This document shows positions 1 to 6,186 of a stretch of 6,193 bases of DNA, one piece after another; positions within the stretch are counted from its first letter, which is position 1; each line of letters begins with the position of its first letter. The translations under genes and the position numbers were made by a program. This DNA comes from Planctomycetota bacterium. GTDB taxonomy: Bacteria > Planctomycetota > Phycisphaerae > Sedimentisphaerales > SM23-30. The notes beneath the pieces were generated by a model. That model ran no database searches and was not told where the DNA came from. It was given only the letters and a program-made list of their open reading frames with translations. The DNA lies in the NCBI GenBank assembly GCA_029573975.1, contig JAKQBU010000579.1:1-6193 (forward strand). The letters are read 5' to 3'.

Positions 1-185
1 AGGAAACTGCCGCCGGGTATGAACACCATCTTAAAAGAAATGGTTCGGTTGTCGCTGGTGGTAATCGTTTCTACATAGCTTTTAGGGATTTGGCTGGCCG
101 TATCAGCCGCAACGGTCACGCGAACCAGGGTCAACAAAGCCCCGGCCAACAGCCATCCTACCCTTATACTAATCTTTTGCCTCAT
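1..185 (-). CDS. Secreted SUMF1/FGE-like (formylglycine-generating enzyme family) protein, N-terminal fragment
   Basis: This reading frame starts at an ATG (183-185) and runs off the left edge, so only the first 61 codons are visible. An AGGA Shine-Dalgarno at 194-197 lies 8 nt before the start. Residues 1-27 look like a Sec signal peptide: basic start, hydrophobic stretch WLLAGALLTLV, and a likely cut near TVAA|D. After it comes a short linker, then SYVETI and FKMVFIPGGSF, which match the opening of the SUMF1/FGE-sulfatase fold (usual form 'F-x-M-V-x-I-P-G-G-x-F-x-M-G'). The family includes formylglycine-generating enzymes, PvdO and EgtB-like iron enzymes, and many uncharacterised secreted planctomycete members. 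The catalytic part is outside the window, so enzymatic activity cannot be judged. It follows the ThuA-like gene by 42 bp on the same strand and is probably the third gene of that operon. Confidence 0.8.
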   Translation of the reverse strand, partial: MRQKISIRVGWLLAGALLTLVRVTVAADTASQIPKSYVETITTSDNRTISFKMVFIPGGSF

Positions 186-227
186 TAACGGATTCCTGCA
201 AAAAACCAATACCATCCTGTAAGAATA

Positions 228-1280
228 TTATTCCTCTTTCTGTTCCGGTTCCTTCTTATCCAGGCGGTGATCCGCCGGTTTTACCCCTTTTTTATGGTTG
301 TTCGTGCCGATCGAATTGGGTTCATATTTTCCCACGAAATCAACCTTACTTTTGTCCGGGATTTGTTCCTCCATACCCAGGCACCAGTAACAGGAATTCA
401 CCAGCAGGCGGCGGAACCCCTCGTTTTTCAGATCGTCGCCGTGTCCCATGGTGGTCGTAAAAACACGGGCCGTTTTTCCCTGCTGGCCGGTATAGGTCTT
501 CGTCCAGGCCACCGGCACCAATTGCTTTTCGGGATTCGGTGCATCGTCGGGATTCATCCCCCGCAGCACCTGCCCCAGGATCAGCGGCTGGCTGTCGCCG
601 CTCAGTTTGGTAATCTCATATACATCGGAAGGGCCCCAGATATCGGCCACACCTTTCACGATCGGGTGATCCTCCCTGCCTTTTGCCACGATTCCGCGTG
701 TGCTTTCTTTTTGATGAACGCCGTAGTGATTGATCCAGGTCTCACCGAGAACGTTACGCCCGTACCCGCCTTCGAATTCCTTATCCTGGAAACTGTATTT
801 GGCATAGGGACTGTTCTTGTGCTTTTCGTACCGGAAAGCATGGGTGGCGGTCCTCAATCCCAGAATGGGTTTGCCGGAATCGGTATAATCGATAATATGC
901 TTCATCTGCTCGTCAGGCAGCTCGCGAAACCGGGTAAAAATCACCATCAGGTCGGCTGTTTTAAGGGTTTCCAAACCGGGAATGTTATCGATCGTGATGG
1001 GATCAATTTCACCCGTCTCTTTGTTGACAGCAAACAGGACGGTACATTTGAAACCGTGGTGCACCGCCAGAATCCTGGCCAGTTGCGGCATGGATTCCTC
1101 CGAACGGTATTCCTCATCACCGGTAACAAAAACAATATGCCGTCCCAGCCCCGGGCCTTCCTTGCCTTCAAAAACAACCCACGGATCCTCTGCCCTCGCC
1201 GGTACACAGGATAGACAGAATAGCCCTAGAAACACCAAAGCCCCTATCTTTTTTGCATGTATGGTTCTATCTTCCGACAC
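228..1280 (-). CDS. Secreted ThuA-like domain protein (class I glutamine amidotransferase-like fold)
   Basis: This 350-residue protein starts with GTG (1278-1280), supported by AGGA at 1290-1293 with a 9-nt spacer; the next in-frame Met is residue 64. Residues 1-30 form a Sec signal peptide (KK, hydrophobic core, cut at ARA|ED). The mature part is a ThuA-like domain: GRHIVFVTGDEEYRSEE at 46-62, the central strand and turn ILGLRTATHAF at 139-149, GETWINHYGVHQ at 179-190, DHPIVKG at 204-210, and a C-terminal block VFTTTMGHG...NEGFRRLLVNSCYW at 273-299. A basic/acidic tail closes it. The position of the amidotransferase nucleophile Cys is occupied by R143-T144, so glutaminase chemistry is unlikely. 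ThuA of rhizobia works with the Gfo/Idh enzyme ThuB in trehalose and related disaccharide breakdown via 3-keto sugars. The gene directly upstream here is a Gfo/Idh protein, 39 bp away. A matching periplasmic role is inferred; the substrate is unknown. Confidence 0.88.
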   Translation of the reverse strand: MSEDRTIHAKKIGALVFLGLFCLSCVPARAEDPWVVFEGKEGPGLGRHIVFVTGDEEYRSEESMPQLARILAVHHGFKCTVLFAVNKETGEIDPITIDNIPGLETLKTADLMVIFTRFRELPDEQMKHIIDYTDSGKPILGLRTATHAFRYEKHKNSPYAKYSFQDKEFEGGYGRNVLGETWINHYGVHQKESTRGIVAKGREDHPIVKGVADIWGPSDVYEITKLSGDSQPLILGQVLRGMNPDDAPNPEKQLVPVAWTKTYTGQQGKTARVFTTTMGHGDDLKNEGFRRLLVNSCYWCLGMEEQIPDKSKVDFVGKYEPNSIGTNNHKKGVKPADHRLDKKEPEQKEE

Positions 1281-1289
1281 AGCATTCTT

Positions 1290-1293
1290 TCCT
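1290..1293 (-). promoter_or_regulatory. Ribosome binding site fixing the GTG start of the ThuA-like gene
   Basis: Minus-strand TTAGGAAAG lies just upstream of the GTG at 1278-1280, with 9 nt between AGGA and the start. An ATG at 1283-1285 is also near this site, but it is in another frame and gives no ThuA product. GTG is therefore the supported start. Confidence 0.65.
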
Positions 1294-1319
1294 AACTTTG
1301 TTGGATTCCAGGAGACTAC

Positions 1320-2705
1320 TTAGATTTCCGTCCAACTGCCCGGGATCGGCACCGGATAACATCCCTGCGCATCCGCCTGCAACGGCGCCGGGCTTTCCGG
1401 GGTCAAAGCCTCCAGATTGGGGCAAAATGTGAAATTGGAGGCCATGGCCTCATCCCACGTCACAATCTTGCCGGTGTGAATGGCCGCCCGCCCCATAATG
1501 CAGGTCAGATTCGAATACGCCGACCGCTGGAGCTCATTGTACCTCTGGTCCTGCCGGATGGCCGTAAGCAGCTCATCCCATTCCATCTGATAGGGACTCA
1601 TCTTCTCCTTCTCCGGCTGCCAGGTGATATTATTTTTATCCATCCGCTGATCCTGGTATATCTGCACGGTGGGGGCATGCACATTGCCGGAGAACTGGGC
1701 CGCGCAGTTTGCACCATGCACAAACGTGGCGAATTCATTATAACAATTCGGCATGCCCCGGTTGCAGACCATGGCTTTGGTGCCGTCCGCAAACGTGTAT
1801 TCCACCGCATAGCTATGGAGGTTCTGGCTGCAATCGGCGCTGTTAGGCTCCCGGCCGCCCAATCCCTGCGCCGTAACGGGCCAGCTGTCTTTGATCCAGC
1901 AGCATTCGTCCACCTGATGAATGATAAGATCAATGAAGTTTCCGGACGAGACCCACATAAAGTAGTACGGCCGCCGGATTTGCCAGAAAAGCTCGTTCTC
2001 GTTGCCTGGGAACGGCTCCATCCGGGCCCCGCCATCCATCCGGTAGGCGCGGATCAGTTGGATCTGGCCCATCGCCCCGTCACGGATCTTCTGGATCAGG
2101 GCCTGCCGCGACGTCGAATGGCGGCACATAATCCCGCAGCCGATTTTCAGGTTTTTTTCTTTCGCCGCCTCCGCCAGCCGCAAGAGTTTATGGGTGCCGC
2201 CCGTATCAGGAGCAAAGGATTTTTCCATAAAAACATTCACCCCCTTCTCGACGGCATAGGCAATATGTACTGGCCGGAAGGCCGCATGGGTGGCCTGGAT
2301 CACTACATCACCGGGCCGCAGGCAGTCAATCGCCTTGCGATAGGCATCGAAGCCGATGAAACGCTGATCTGGGGGTACGTCGATCCGTTCGCCGAACATC
2401 TCCCGCAGGGCGTCATACGACCTGGTCAGCCGGTCTTCGAAAAGGTCGGCCATAGCCACCAGTTTGGTGGGGCCGGTCTTGGAAGACAGAGCGTCGCCTA
2501 CCGCGCCGCTGCCCCGCCCGCCGCATCCTACCAGCGCTAGCCGGATCGTATTGTCCTCTGCCGCATATGCTCCCGGCAGAGAGACGCCGGCCAGCACTGA
2601 ACCGGCCACCACCCGCCCGCTCTGTGCCAGAAACTGACGGCGGGAGACGGTATTCGATATGGTTCCCAATACTTGTGACTTATCTCGCATGTTTTGCCGC
2701 TTCAT
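1320..2705 (-). CDS. Tat-exported Gfo/Idh/MocA-family oxidoreductase
   Basis: This 461-residue protein starts with ATG at 2703-2705, with AAGGAG at 2714-2719 (8-nt spacer). A twin-arginine signal S21-R-R-Q-F-L26 is followed by a hydrophobic stretch and a likely cut at AYA|AE (residues 46-50). The Rossmann domain follows: IRLALVGCGGRGSG with the GxGxxG dinucleotide loop at G60-G65, and D87 at the end of the second strand, which hints at NAD(H). GVNVFMEKS at 155-163 is the counterpart of the family EKP motif. The C-terminal alpha/beta domain carries GNFIDLIIHQVDECCW at 255-270, whose Asp259, His263 and Asp266 fit the usual catalytic/substrate motif. Family members oxidise sugar hydroxyls; exported ones, such as glucose-fructose oxidoreductase, leave by Tat with the cofactor bound. 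GH109 NAD-dependent glycosidases share the fold and Tat export and are an alternative. It is the first gene of the probable operon with the ThuA-like and SUMF1-like genes. Confidence 0.9.
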   Translation of the reverse strand: MKRQNMRDKSQVLGTISNTVSRRQFLAQSGRVVAGSVLAGVSLPGAYAAEDNTIRLALVGCGGRGSGAVGDALSSKTGPTKLVAMADLFEDRLTRSYDALREMFGERIDVPPDQRFIGFDAYRKAIDCLRPGDVVIQATHAAFRPVHIAYAVEKGVNVFMEKSFAPDTGGTHKLLRLAEAAKEKNLKIGCGIMCRHSTSRQALIQKIRDGAMGQIQLIRAYRMDGGARMEPFPGNENELFWQIRRPYYFMWVSSGNFIDLIIHQVDECCWIKDSWPVTAQGLGGREPNSADCSQNLHSYAVEYTFADGTKAMVCNRGMPNCYNEFATFVHGANCAAQFSGNVHAPTVQIYQDQRMDKNNITWQPEKEKMSPYQMEWDELLTAIRQDQRYNELQRSAYSNLTCIMGRAAIHTGKIVTWDEAMASNFTFCPNLEALTPESPAPLQADAQGCYPVPIPGSWTEI

Positions 2706-2742
2706 AATAATGGCTCCTTACTAAGATGACTCTGTAAGTTCG

Positions 2743-2774
2743 ATGGATGGGATTTTATCTTTCTCTACATCCAT
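2743..2774. repeat. Inverted repeat ATGGATG / CATCCAT around the -10 box, possible operator
   Basis: ATGGATG at 2743-2749 and its exact reverse complement CATCCAT at 2768-2774 are separated by 18 bp. One arm covers the predicted transcription start and the other abuts the -35 box, so a dimeric regulator bound here would block or shape initiation. Arms are only 7 bp and the gap is wide, so chance remains possible. Confidence 0.35.
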
Positions 2775-2780
2775 TGTCTA
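2752..2780 (-). promoter_or_regulatory. Predicted sigma70-type promoter of the Gfo/Idh - ThuA - SUMF1 operon
   Basis: On the minus strand, TAGACA at 2775-2780 matches the -35 consensus TTGACA at 5 of 6 bases. It is followed by a 17-bp spacer and TAAAAT at 2752-2757, which matches TATAAT at 5 of 6. Transcription would start near 2745, leaving a leader of about 40 nt that contains the AAGGAG ribosome site. Position and spacing fit well, but planctomycete promoters are poorly defined and this is prediction only. Confidence 0.55.
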
Positions 2781-2880
2781 TGAAGAAAACGGGCTTGTTC
2801 CCTGGTTTCAATCGAATCCATGAGATTTTTTTAAAACCTTATACGGAAGTAAGTTATAGCGAATCTGATGTTGTCATTCT

Positions 2881-2896
2881 CAGCTCCGCAGAGCTG
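2881..2896 (-). terminator. Small hairpin after the peptide-binding protein gene (possible 3' end structure)
   Basis: Read on the minus strand, this is CAGCTC-TGCG-GAGCTG: a perfect 6-bp stem with a UGCG loop closed by C-G, which belongs to the very stable UNCG tetraloop class. It begins 19 nt after the stop codon at 2916. No T-run follows on the minus strand, so it is not a classical intrinsic terminator; it may be an mRNA 3' stabiliser or a weak terminator. Confidence 0.35.
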
Positions 2897-2915
2897 TTTC
2901 CTGATTCATCGATAC

Positions 2916-4787
2916 TTATTTTTCCACGTAGATATACTTGAATGGATACATATCACGGGCATTGGGATACACACCCTTGACCTCCGGCCGGTAGGCCAGC
3001 AGATTCACATAGTAATAAAGAGCCATAAACGGAACCTGTTCCTGAATCAGCATACTTTCCGCCTGGGCCAGAATCGCCATCCGTTCCTTTGCGTCCCGGC
3101 AGGTTTCCGCTTTTTTGACCAGGGTGTCATATTCCGGCAGGGAAAATCCGGCATCATTGTTCCCGTTGCCGGTCGTCAGCATATCCAGAAACGTCGTCGG
3201 ATCGTTATAATCGCCGAACCAACTGGCCCGCAGCACCATAAATCGCTGATTCTCCTTGTCATCGTCAAAGGTTTTCAATTCCTTGCCGCGCAGGGCAGTC
3301 TTGACCTGCAGATTCTTCTCCCACATCTCCGCGATGGCCTGGGCCGTCGTTTCATGCCCCATGCCGCTGTTGTATAAAATCTCAATCGTCGGCAATCCCT
3401 GTCCCTGCGGATACCCGCATTCCGCCAATATCTGCCGGGCACGCTCCGGATCATAGCCCGGTCCCGGCGGGCAGAAATAGCCCGGTATGCTGTCCGGCGG
3501 AATCAAATTATACGCCGGCGGATTGCCGATTTTTTTCACCTTTTCCGCCAGGGCCTCCTTATCCACCGCCAGGTTAAAGGCCATCCGTACCCGCCGGTCC
3601 CGAAACGGATTTTTCGACCCGTCCGGCAGCCGCTCCATGCAATTAAAATAATAAAAATACGTCCCAAAGGCCGCCCGGATATGGAGATCCTTCCGCATTC
3701 CTTCCTTGGCCAGTTCTACCAGCTTGGGAGCAAAATCCAGCCGCGTTACCTCATCGATGAAATCGATTTCTCCCTGTTCATAGGCCAGAAACGAGGTGCT
3801 CGGTTCCATAATGATACGCGACAAAATGGTTTTTGATTTCACCCGATCCCGGTCCCAGTAGTACGGATTCTTTTCGAACAGCATATACTGCTTGAACTTC
3901 CATGCCTTAAGCTGATAGGGGCCGTTGGTAATTACGCCCGGATACCCGTTGTGGTGGTAGTCCGGCTTGGCCCACTGCGGATCGTAATTCCAGAGGGTCA
4001 GATCATCTATGGAGTTTTCCGGAACCATCCGCAGCCTCTCCAGCGATTTCTTATGTACCGGCAGCAGCGTACTGAAAGGGACCAAATCCAGAAAATACGC
4101 GATCGGCCGGGCCAGCGTAACCTGCAAATGCTTCTCATCCAGGGCTTTCAGGCCCACCCGGTGGAAACGCTCCTCCTGCTCCGCCAGATGCCCCCGGCGG
4201 TATTCCCCCGCAATCTGTTCCCAGTTTGGGTTTTCTGTCTGGGTGCCTGCCAGAGCCAGCGAGTCAATAAACTGCCGGTCTTCCGGTGACACGGGCCGGC
4301 CTTTGTGCAAATCCCGCAGCAGCGACAACGTTTTCACCGCCTGATTCCGCCACCGCACATACTCTTTGGCACCGGCGATATTCTCCTCCACCAGAAACGC
4401 ATAATCCTTGGCGATCCCCGGTTCGATGGCCCGCCGCCATCCATAGATAAAATCCTCTGCCGTTACCGGATCCCCATTCGACCACCGTGCCTCTGCCCGC
4501 AGGGCAAAACTATAGACCAGACCGTCCTCACTGATCTGCGGCGGCAGATTGGCCGCTCCCTCGACCGGTGCCGAAGTTTCCGGATGGTAGCTGGCTAGCC
4601 CTTCCCATAAGCCCAGGGCAATACGAATATCTTTGTTCCAGGCCGCCTGGGCCGGGTCCAGCGTTTTGATTTCATCGCCCAGCGCATAGGTAAAATCCGC
4701 CTTCGGCAGCGGTCTCTCCTTCAGAGAGAAGAATCCCAGCATCAACATCAGCACCAAAAACAAAATTATAAAAACCAGGCGACGCAT
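2916..4787 (-). CDS. Oligopeptide ABC transporter substrate-binding protein (OppA-like, SBP_bac_5)
   Basis: I chose the ATG at 4785-4787 (623 residues), supported by AGGA at 4794-4797, over a TTG five codons upstream. Residues 4-22 are a strongly hydrophobic helix with neither a lipobox Cys nor an AxA cut site, so the protein is probably membrane-anchored and facing the periplasm. The family fold follows: GDEIKTLDPA at 37-46, ARWSNGDPVTAEDFIYGWRR at 100-119, NGPYQL at 288-293, KNPYYWD at 306-312, RVRMAFNLAVDKEAL at 399-413, and WFGDYNDPTTFLDML at 523-537. W523 and D526 correspond to Trp416 and Asp419 of E. coli OppA, where the Asp holds the peptide N-terminus; this supports peptide binding. 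Compared with OppA there is extra sequence at about 143-208. No permease or ATPase gene is nearby, so its transporter partners must be elsewhere. It follows the helical HEAT-like gene by 97 bp and may share its transcript. Confidence 0.92.
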   Translation of the reverse strand: MRRLVFIILFLVLMLMLGFFSLKERPLPKADFTYALGDEIKTLDPAQAAWNKDIRIALGLWEGLASYHPETSAPVEGAANLPPQISEDGLVYSFALRAEARWSNGDPVTAEDFIYGWRRAIEPGIAKDYAFLVEENIAGAKEYVRWRNQAVKTLSLLRDLHKGRPVSPEDRQFIDSLALAGTQTENPNWEQIAGEYRRGHLAEQEERFHRVGLKALDEKHLQVTLARPIAYFLDLVPFSTLLPVHKKSLERLRMVPENSIDDLTLWNYDPQWAKPDYHHNGYPGVITNGPYQLKAWKFKQYMLFEKNPYYWDRDRVKSKTILSRIIMEPSTSFLAYEQGEIDFIDEVTRLDFAPKLVELAKEGMRKDLHIRAAFGTYFYYFNCMERLPDGSKNPFRDRRVRMAFNLAVDKEALAEKVKKIGNPPAYNLIPPDSIPGYFCPPGPGYDPERARQILAECGYPQGQGLPTIEILYNSGMGHETTAQAIAEMWEKNLQVKTALRGKELKTFDDDKENQRFMVLRASWFGDYNDPTTFLDMLTTGNGNNDAGFSLPEYDTLVKKAETCRDAKERMAILAQAESMLIQEQVPFMALYYYVNLLAYRPEVKGVYPNARDMYPFKYIYVEK

Positions 4788-4885
4788 ACCCGATCCTGTC
4801 AATTAATTCCGGAGGCCTTCATCTGGCTGTATAGTCTCTTTACGTACCGGATATCTCGGTTGTATCTGTCGAAGGGAAAGGGGTT
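4788..4885. other. Intergenic gap between the HEAT-like and peptide-binding protein genes
   Basis: Apart from the ribosome site at its left end, this 98-bp gap holds no clear promoter and no clear terminator. The minus strand carries TATACA in the middle, but without a -35 at proper spacing. Its emptiness slightly favours read-through from the HEAT-like gene into the binding-protein gene. Confidence 0.4.
4794..4797 (-). promoter_or_regulatory. Ribosome binding site deciding the start of the peptide-binding protein
   Basis: ACAGGA on the minus strand places AGGA 6 nt before the ATG at 4785-4787. The upstream in-frame TTG (4800-4802) has only a GGAATTAA stretch before it, which is weaker. The ATG start also leaves MRR directly before the membrane helix, as expected for an export signal. 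Confidence 0.6.
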
Positions 4886-6118
4886 TTACAGCATATTGCT
4901 GCCGATACTGTCGGTTTCTACCGCCTTCCGGGTACGGGCCTTTTCTATGATATCTTCCGAAGGGGCCGGCAGCGGCTCCAGCAGGGTCTGGCCCTCCTGG
5001 AGGAGTTTGAAGGCTCGTGATACGATACCCTGGTTCGACAAAAGCTGTTCATAGGTCTTGGGAAAATCTTCGAAATCTTCATCCTGAATATCCTTCATAA
5101 AACGGCTCTGCTTTTGCGAAGTGTCCGTTATATTCCGGAAATAAACTTCTCCTTCGATCAGCACGGTTTCCAGATAGGCCTGGCTCTGCGGGGAAAGCAG
5201 GTTCAGGGTTTCTTCCTCGGAAATTTTGTATTTGATTCCCAGCACATACCGGTAATACGCGGCGGTATATAATTGGGCGGCACTGCGGATCAGATTGGTC
5301 TGGACCTGCGGCATTTGCCGGACCGCTTCGCTGACCGCCACATCAATCAACTGCTGAATCAGTTCCAGGTCCGACAATTCGTTATCAACCGTCCAATTCT
5401 TATATAGTTCGATCCTCCGGCTGGCACAAATCGGCAGGGCATCTAGTGCCTCCGGATGATTGGACAGCGCCGTAGCCAGGGATACAAGCTGCGAAATAAC
5501 TTCCGAATCGGTCTCGCGGGCCGCTTGTTTAGTCAACCCCGCCAGCACGGCCTTCCATTGCGAATCATCATCGGATGCCTGCCGTATGGCCGCTGTAATT
5601 GCGTTTCCGTTCAGGCCTTTTACCGCCCAATAGCGCAGCGAAGGAGATTCCTCGTCGAATAAAGCCAGCAAATCCGGGATGATTTTTACATTGTCGCAGG
5701 CAGCCAGGGCCACAACCGCTGTATATCGTATCTCCCGGGCCAGATTCGGATTTTTAGACGAATTCAGGCTTGCCGTCACCTGCTGAAATCCCGCCTGGAC
5801 GGCAGCCGTAAAGGCATCCGAATAATTCTGACGCGCCTCAGCCGCGGCATCCGGAGCGGAACTGCGGCTGTTTTCAACCAGATTCTGCAGACTGGCGGTT
5901 AGCTGGCCGGCATCTGCCGCCTGGGAAATCCCATCAAATTGCTCTTTGACAAAATTCTCCACTGTGGCTTTGTCTTCCTCATTGAATACACTGCGAGTCC
6001 GGATATCCTGAATTGCCTTCGGCGAAACCGCGGCCTGGATACCGGGGCAGGCGACAGCCAGACAAAATAACAGACTTCCTATCGTTTGATACGAAAACAG
6101 CGTTGAAACCTTCTTCAT
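4886..6118 (-). CDS. Secreted alpha-helical protein with HEAT-like segment, function unknown
   Basis: This 410-residue protein starts with ATG at 6116-6118, with GGAG at 6125-6128 and a 6-nt spacer. Residues 1-29 form a Sec signal peptide: KK, hydrophobic stretch IGSLLFCLAVACPG, cut near IQA|A. The rest is predicted almost wholly helical and acidic to neutral. Residues about 125-171 read as one or two HEAT-like repeats (NLAREIRYTAVVALAACDN, then IIPDLLALFDEESPSLRYWAVKGL). The middle (about 175-300) continues with helical pairs, and the C-terminal third is rich in Glu and Gln. No catalytic motif, metal site or membrane anchor beyond the signal peptide is visible. I do not recognise a named family; HEAT-type folds usually act as protein-binding scaffolds, so a periplasmic adaptor is possible. 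Its own promoter precedes it, and the peptide-binding protein gene lies 97 bp downstream. Confidence 0.8.
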   Translation of the reverse strand: MKKVSTLFSYQTIGSLLFCLAVACPGIQAAVSPKAIQDIRTRSVFNEEDKATVENFVKEQFDGISQAADAGQLTASLQNLVENSRSSAPDAAAEARQNYSDAFTAAVQAGFQQVTASLNSSKNPNLAREIRYTAVVALAACDNVKIIPDLLALFDEESPSLRYWAVKGLNGNAITAAIRQASDDDSQWKAVLAGLTKQAARETDSEVISQLVSLATALSNHPEALDALPICASRRIELYKNWTVDNELSDLELIQQLIDVAVSEAVRQMPQVQTNLIRSAAQLYTAAYYRYVLGIKYKISEEETLNLLSPQSQAYLETVLIEGEVYFRNITDTSQKQSRFMKDIQDEDFEDFPKTYEQLLSNQGIVSRAFKLLQEGQTLLEPLPAPSEDIIEKARTRKAVETDSIGSNML

Positions 6119-6157
6119 ATATAACTCCGTGCGGTTCTCCAGGTAGGCTAGGTCTTT

Positions 6158-6186
6158 ATTATACCAGCAGTTACACCATTTTAAAA
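6158..6186 (-). promoter_or_regulatory. Predicted extended -10 promoter of the HEAT-like protein gene
   Basis: The minus strand has a perfect TATAAT at 6158-6163 preceded by TG (6165-6166), giving the extended -10 form TGGTATAAT. A 17-bp spacer leads to a poor -35 (TTTTAA, 6181-6186), which an extended -10 often tolerates. Transcription would start near 6151, giving a leader of about 33 nt with the GGAG ribosome site. Confidence 0.55.

Noticed and set aside
267..1214. Open frame of 315 codons on the plus strand opposite the ThuA-like gene
   Set aside because: It lies wholly antisense to a gene with clear family motifs and signal peptide; its translation shows no domain and no coherent motif.
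1476..2540. Open frame of 354 codons on the plus strand opposite the Gfo/Idh gene
   Set aside because: Antisense shadow of a well-supported Rossmann-fold gene; the product is rich in His, Arg and Pro with no recognisable domain.
2835..2870. AT-rich stretch with TATAAG and TATAAC on the minus strand upstream of the Gfo/Idh gene
   Set aside because: Neither -10-like box has a reasonable -35 at 16-18 bp; the pair at 2752-2780 is clearly better.
2747..2941. 64-codon plus-strand open frame in the 210-bp gap
   Set aside because: It has no convincing ribosome site, overlaps the predicted promoter of the minus-strand operon and the 3' end of the binding-protein gene, and shows no known motif.
4797..4802. 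Perfect TTGACA on the minus strand near the start of the binding-protein gene
   Set aside because: It overlaps the ribosome site and upstream codons and has no -10 box 16-18 bp downstream; likely chance.
4846..4860. Short inverted repeat ACCG...CGGT in the gap between the HEAT-like and binding-protein genes
   Set aside because: Only 4 bp of stem with no T-run; too weak to call a terminator or operator.
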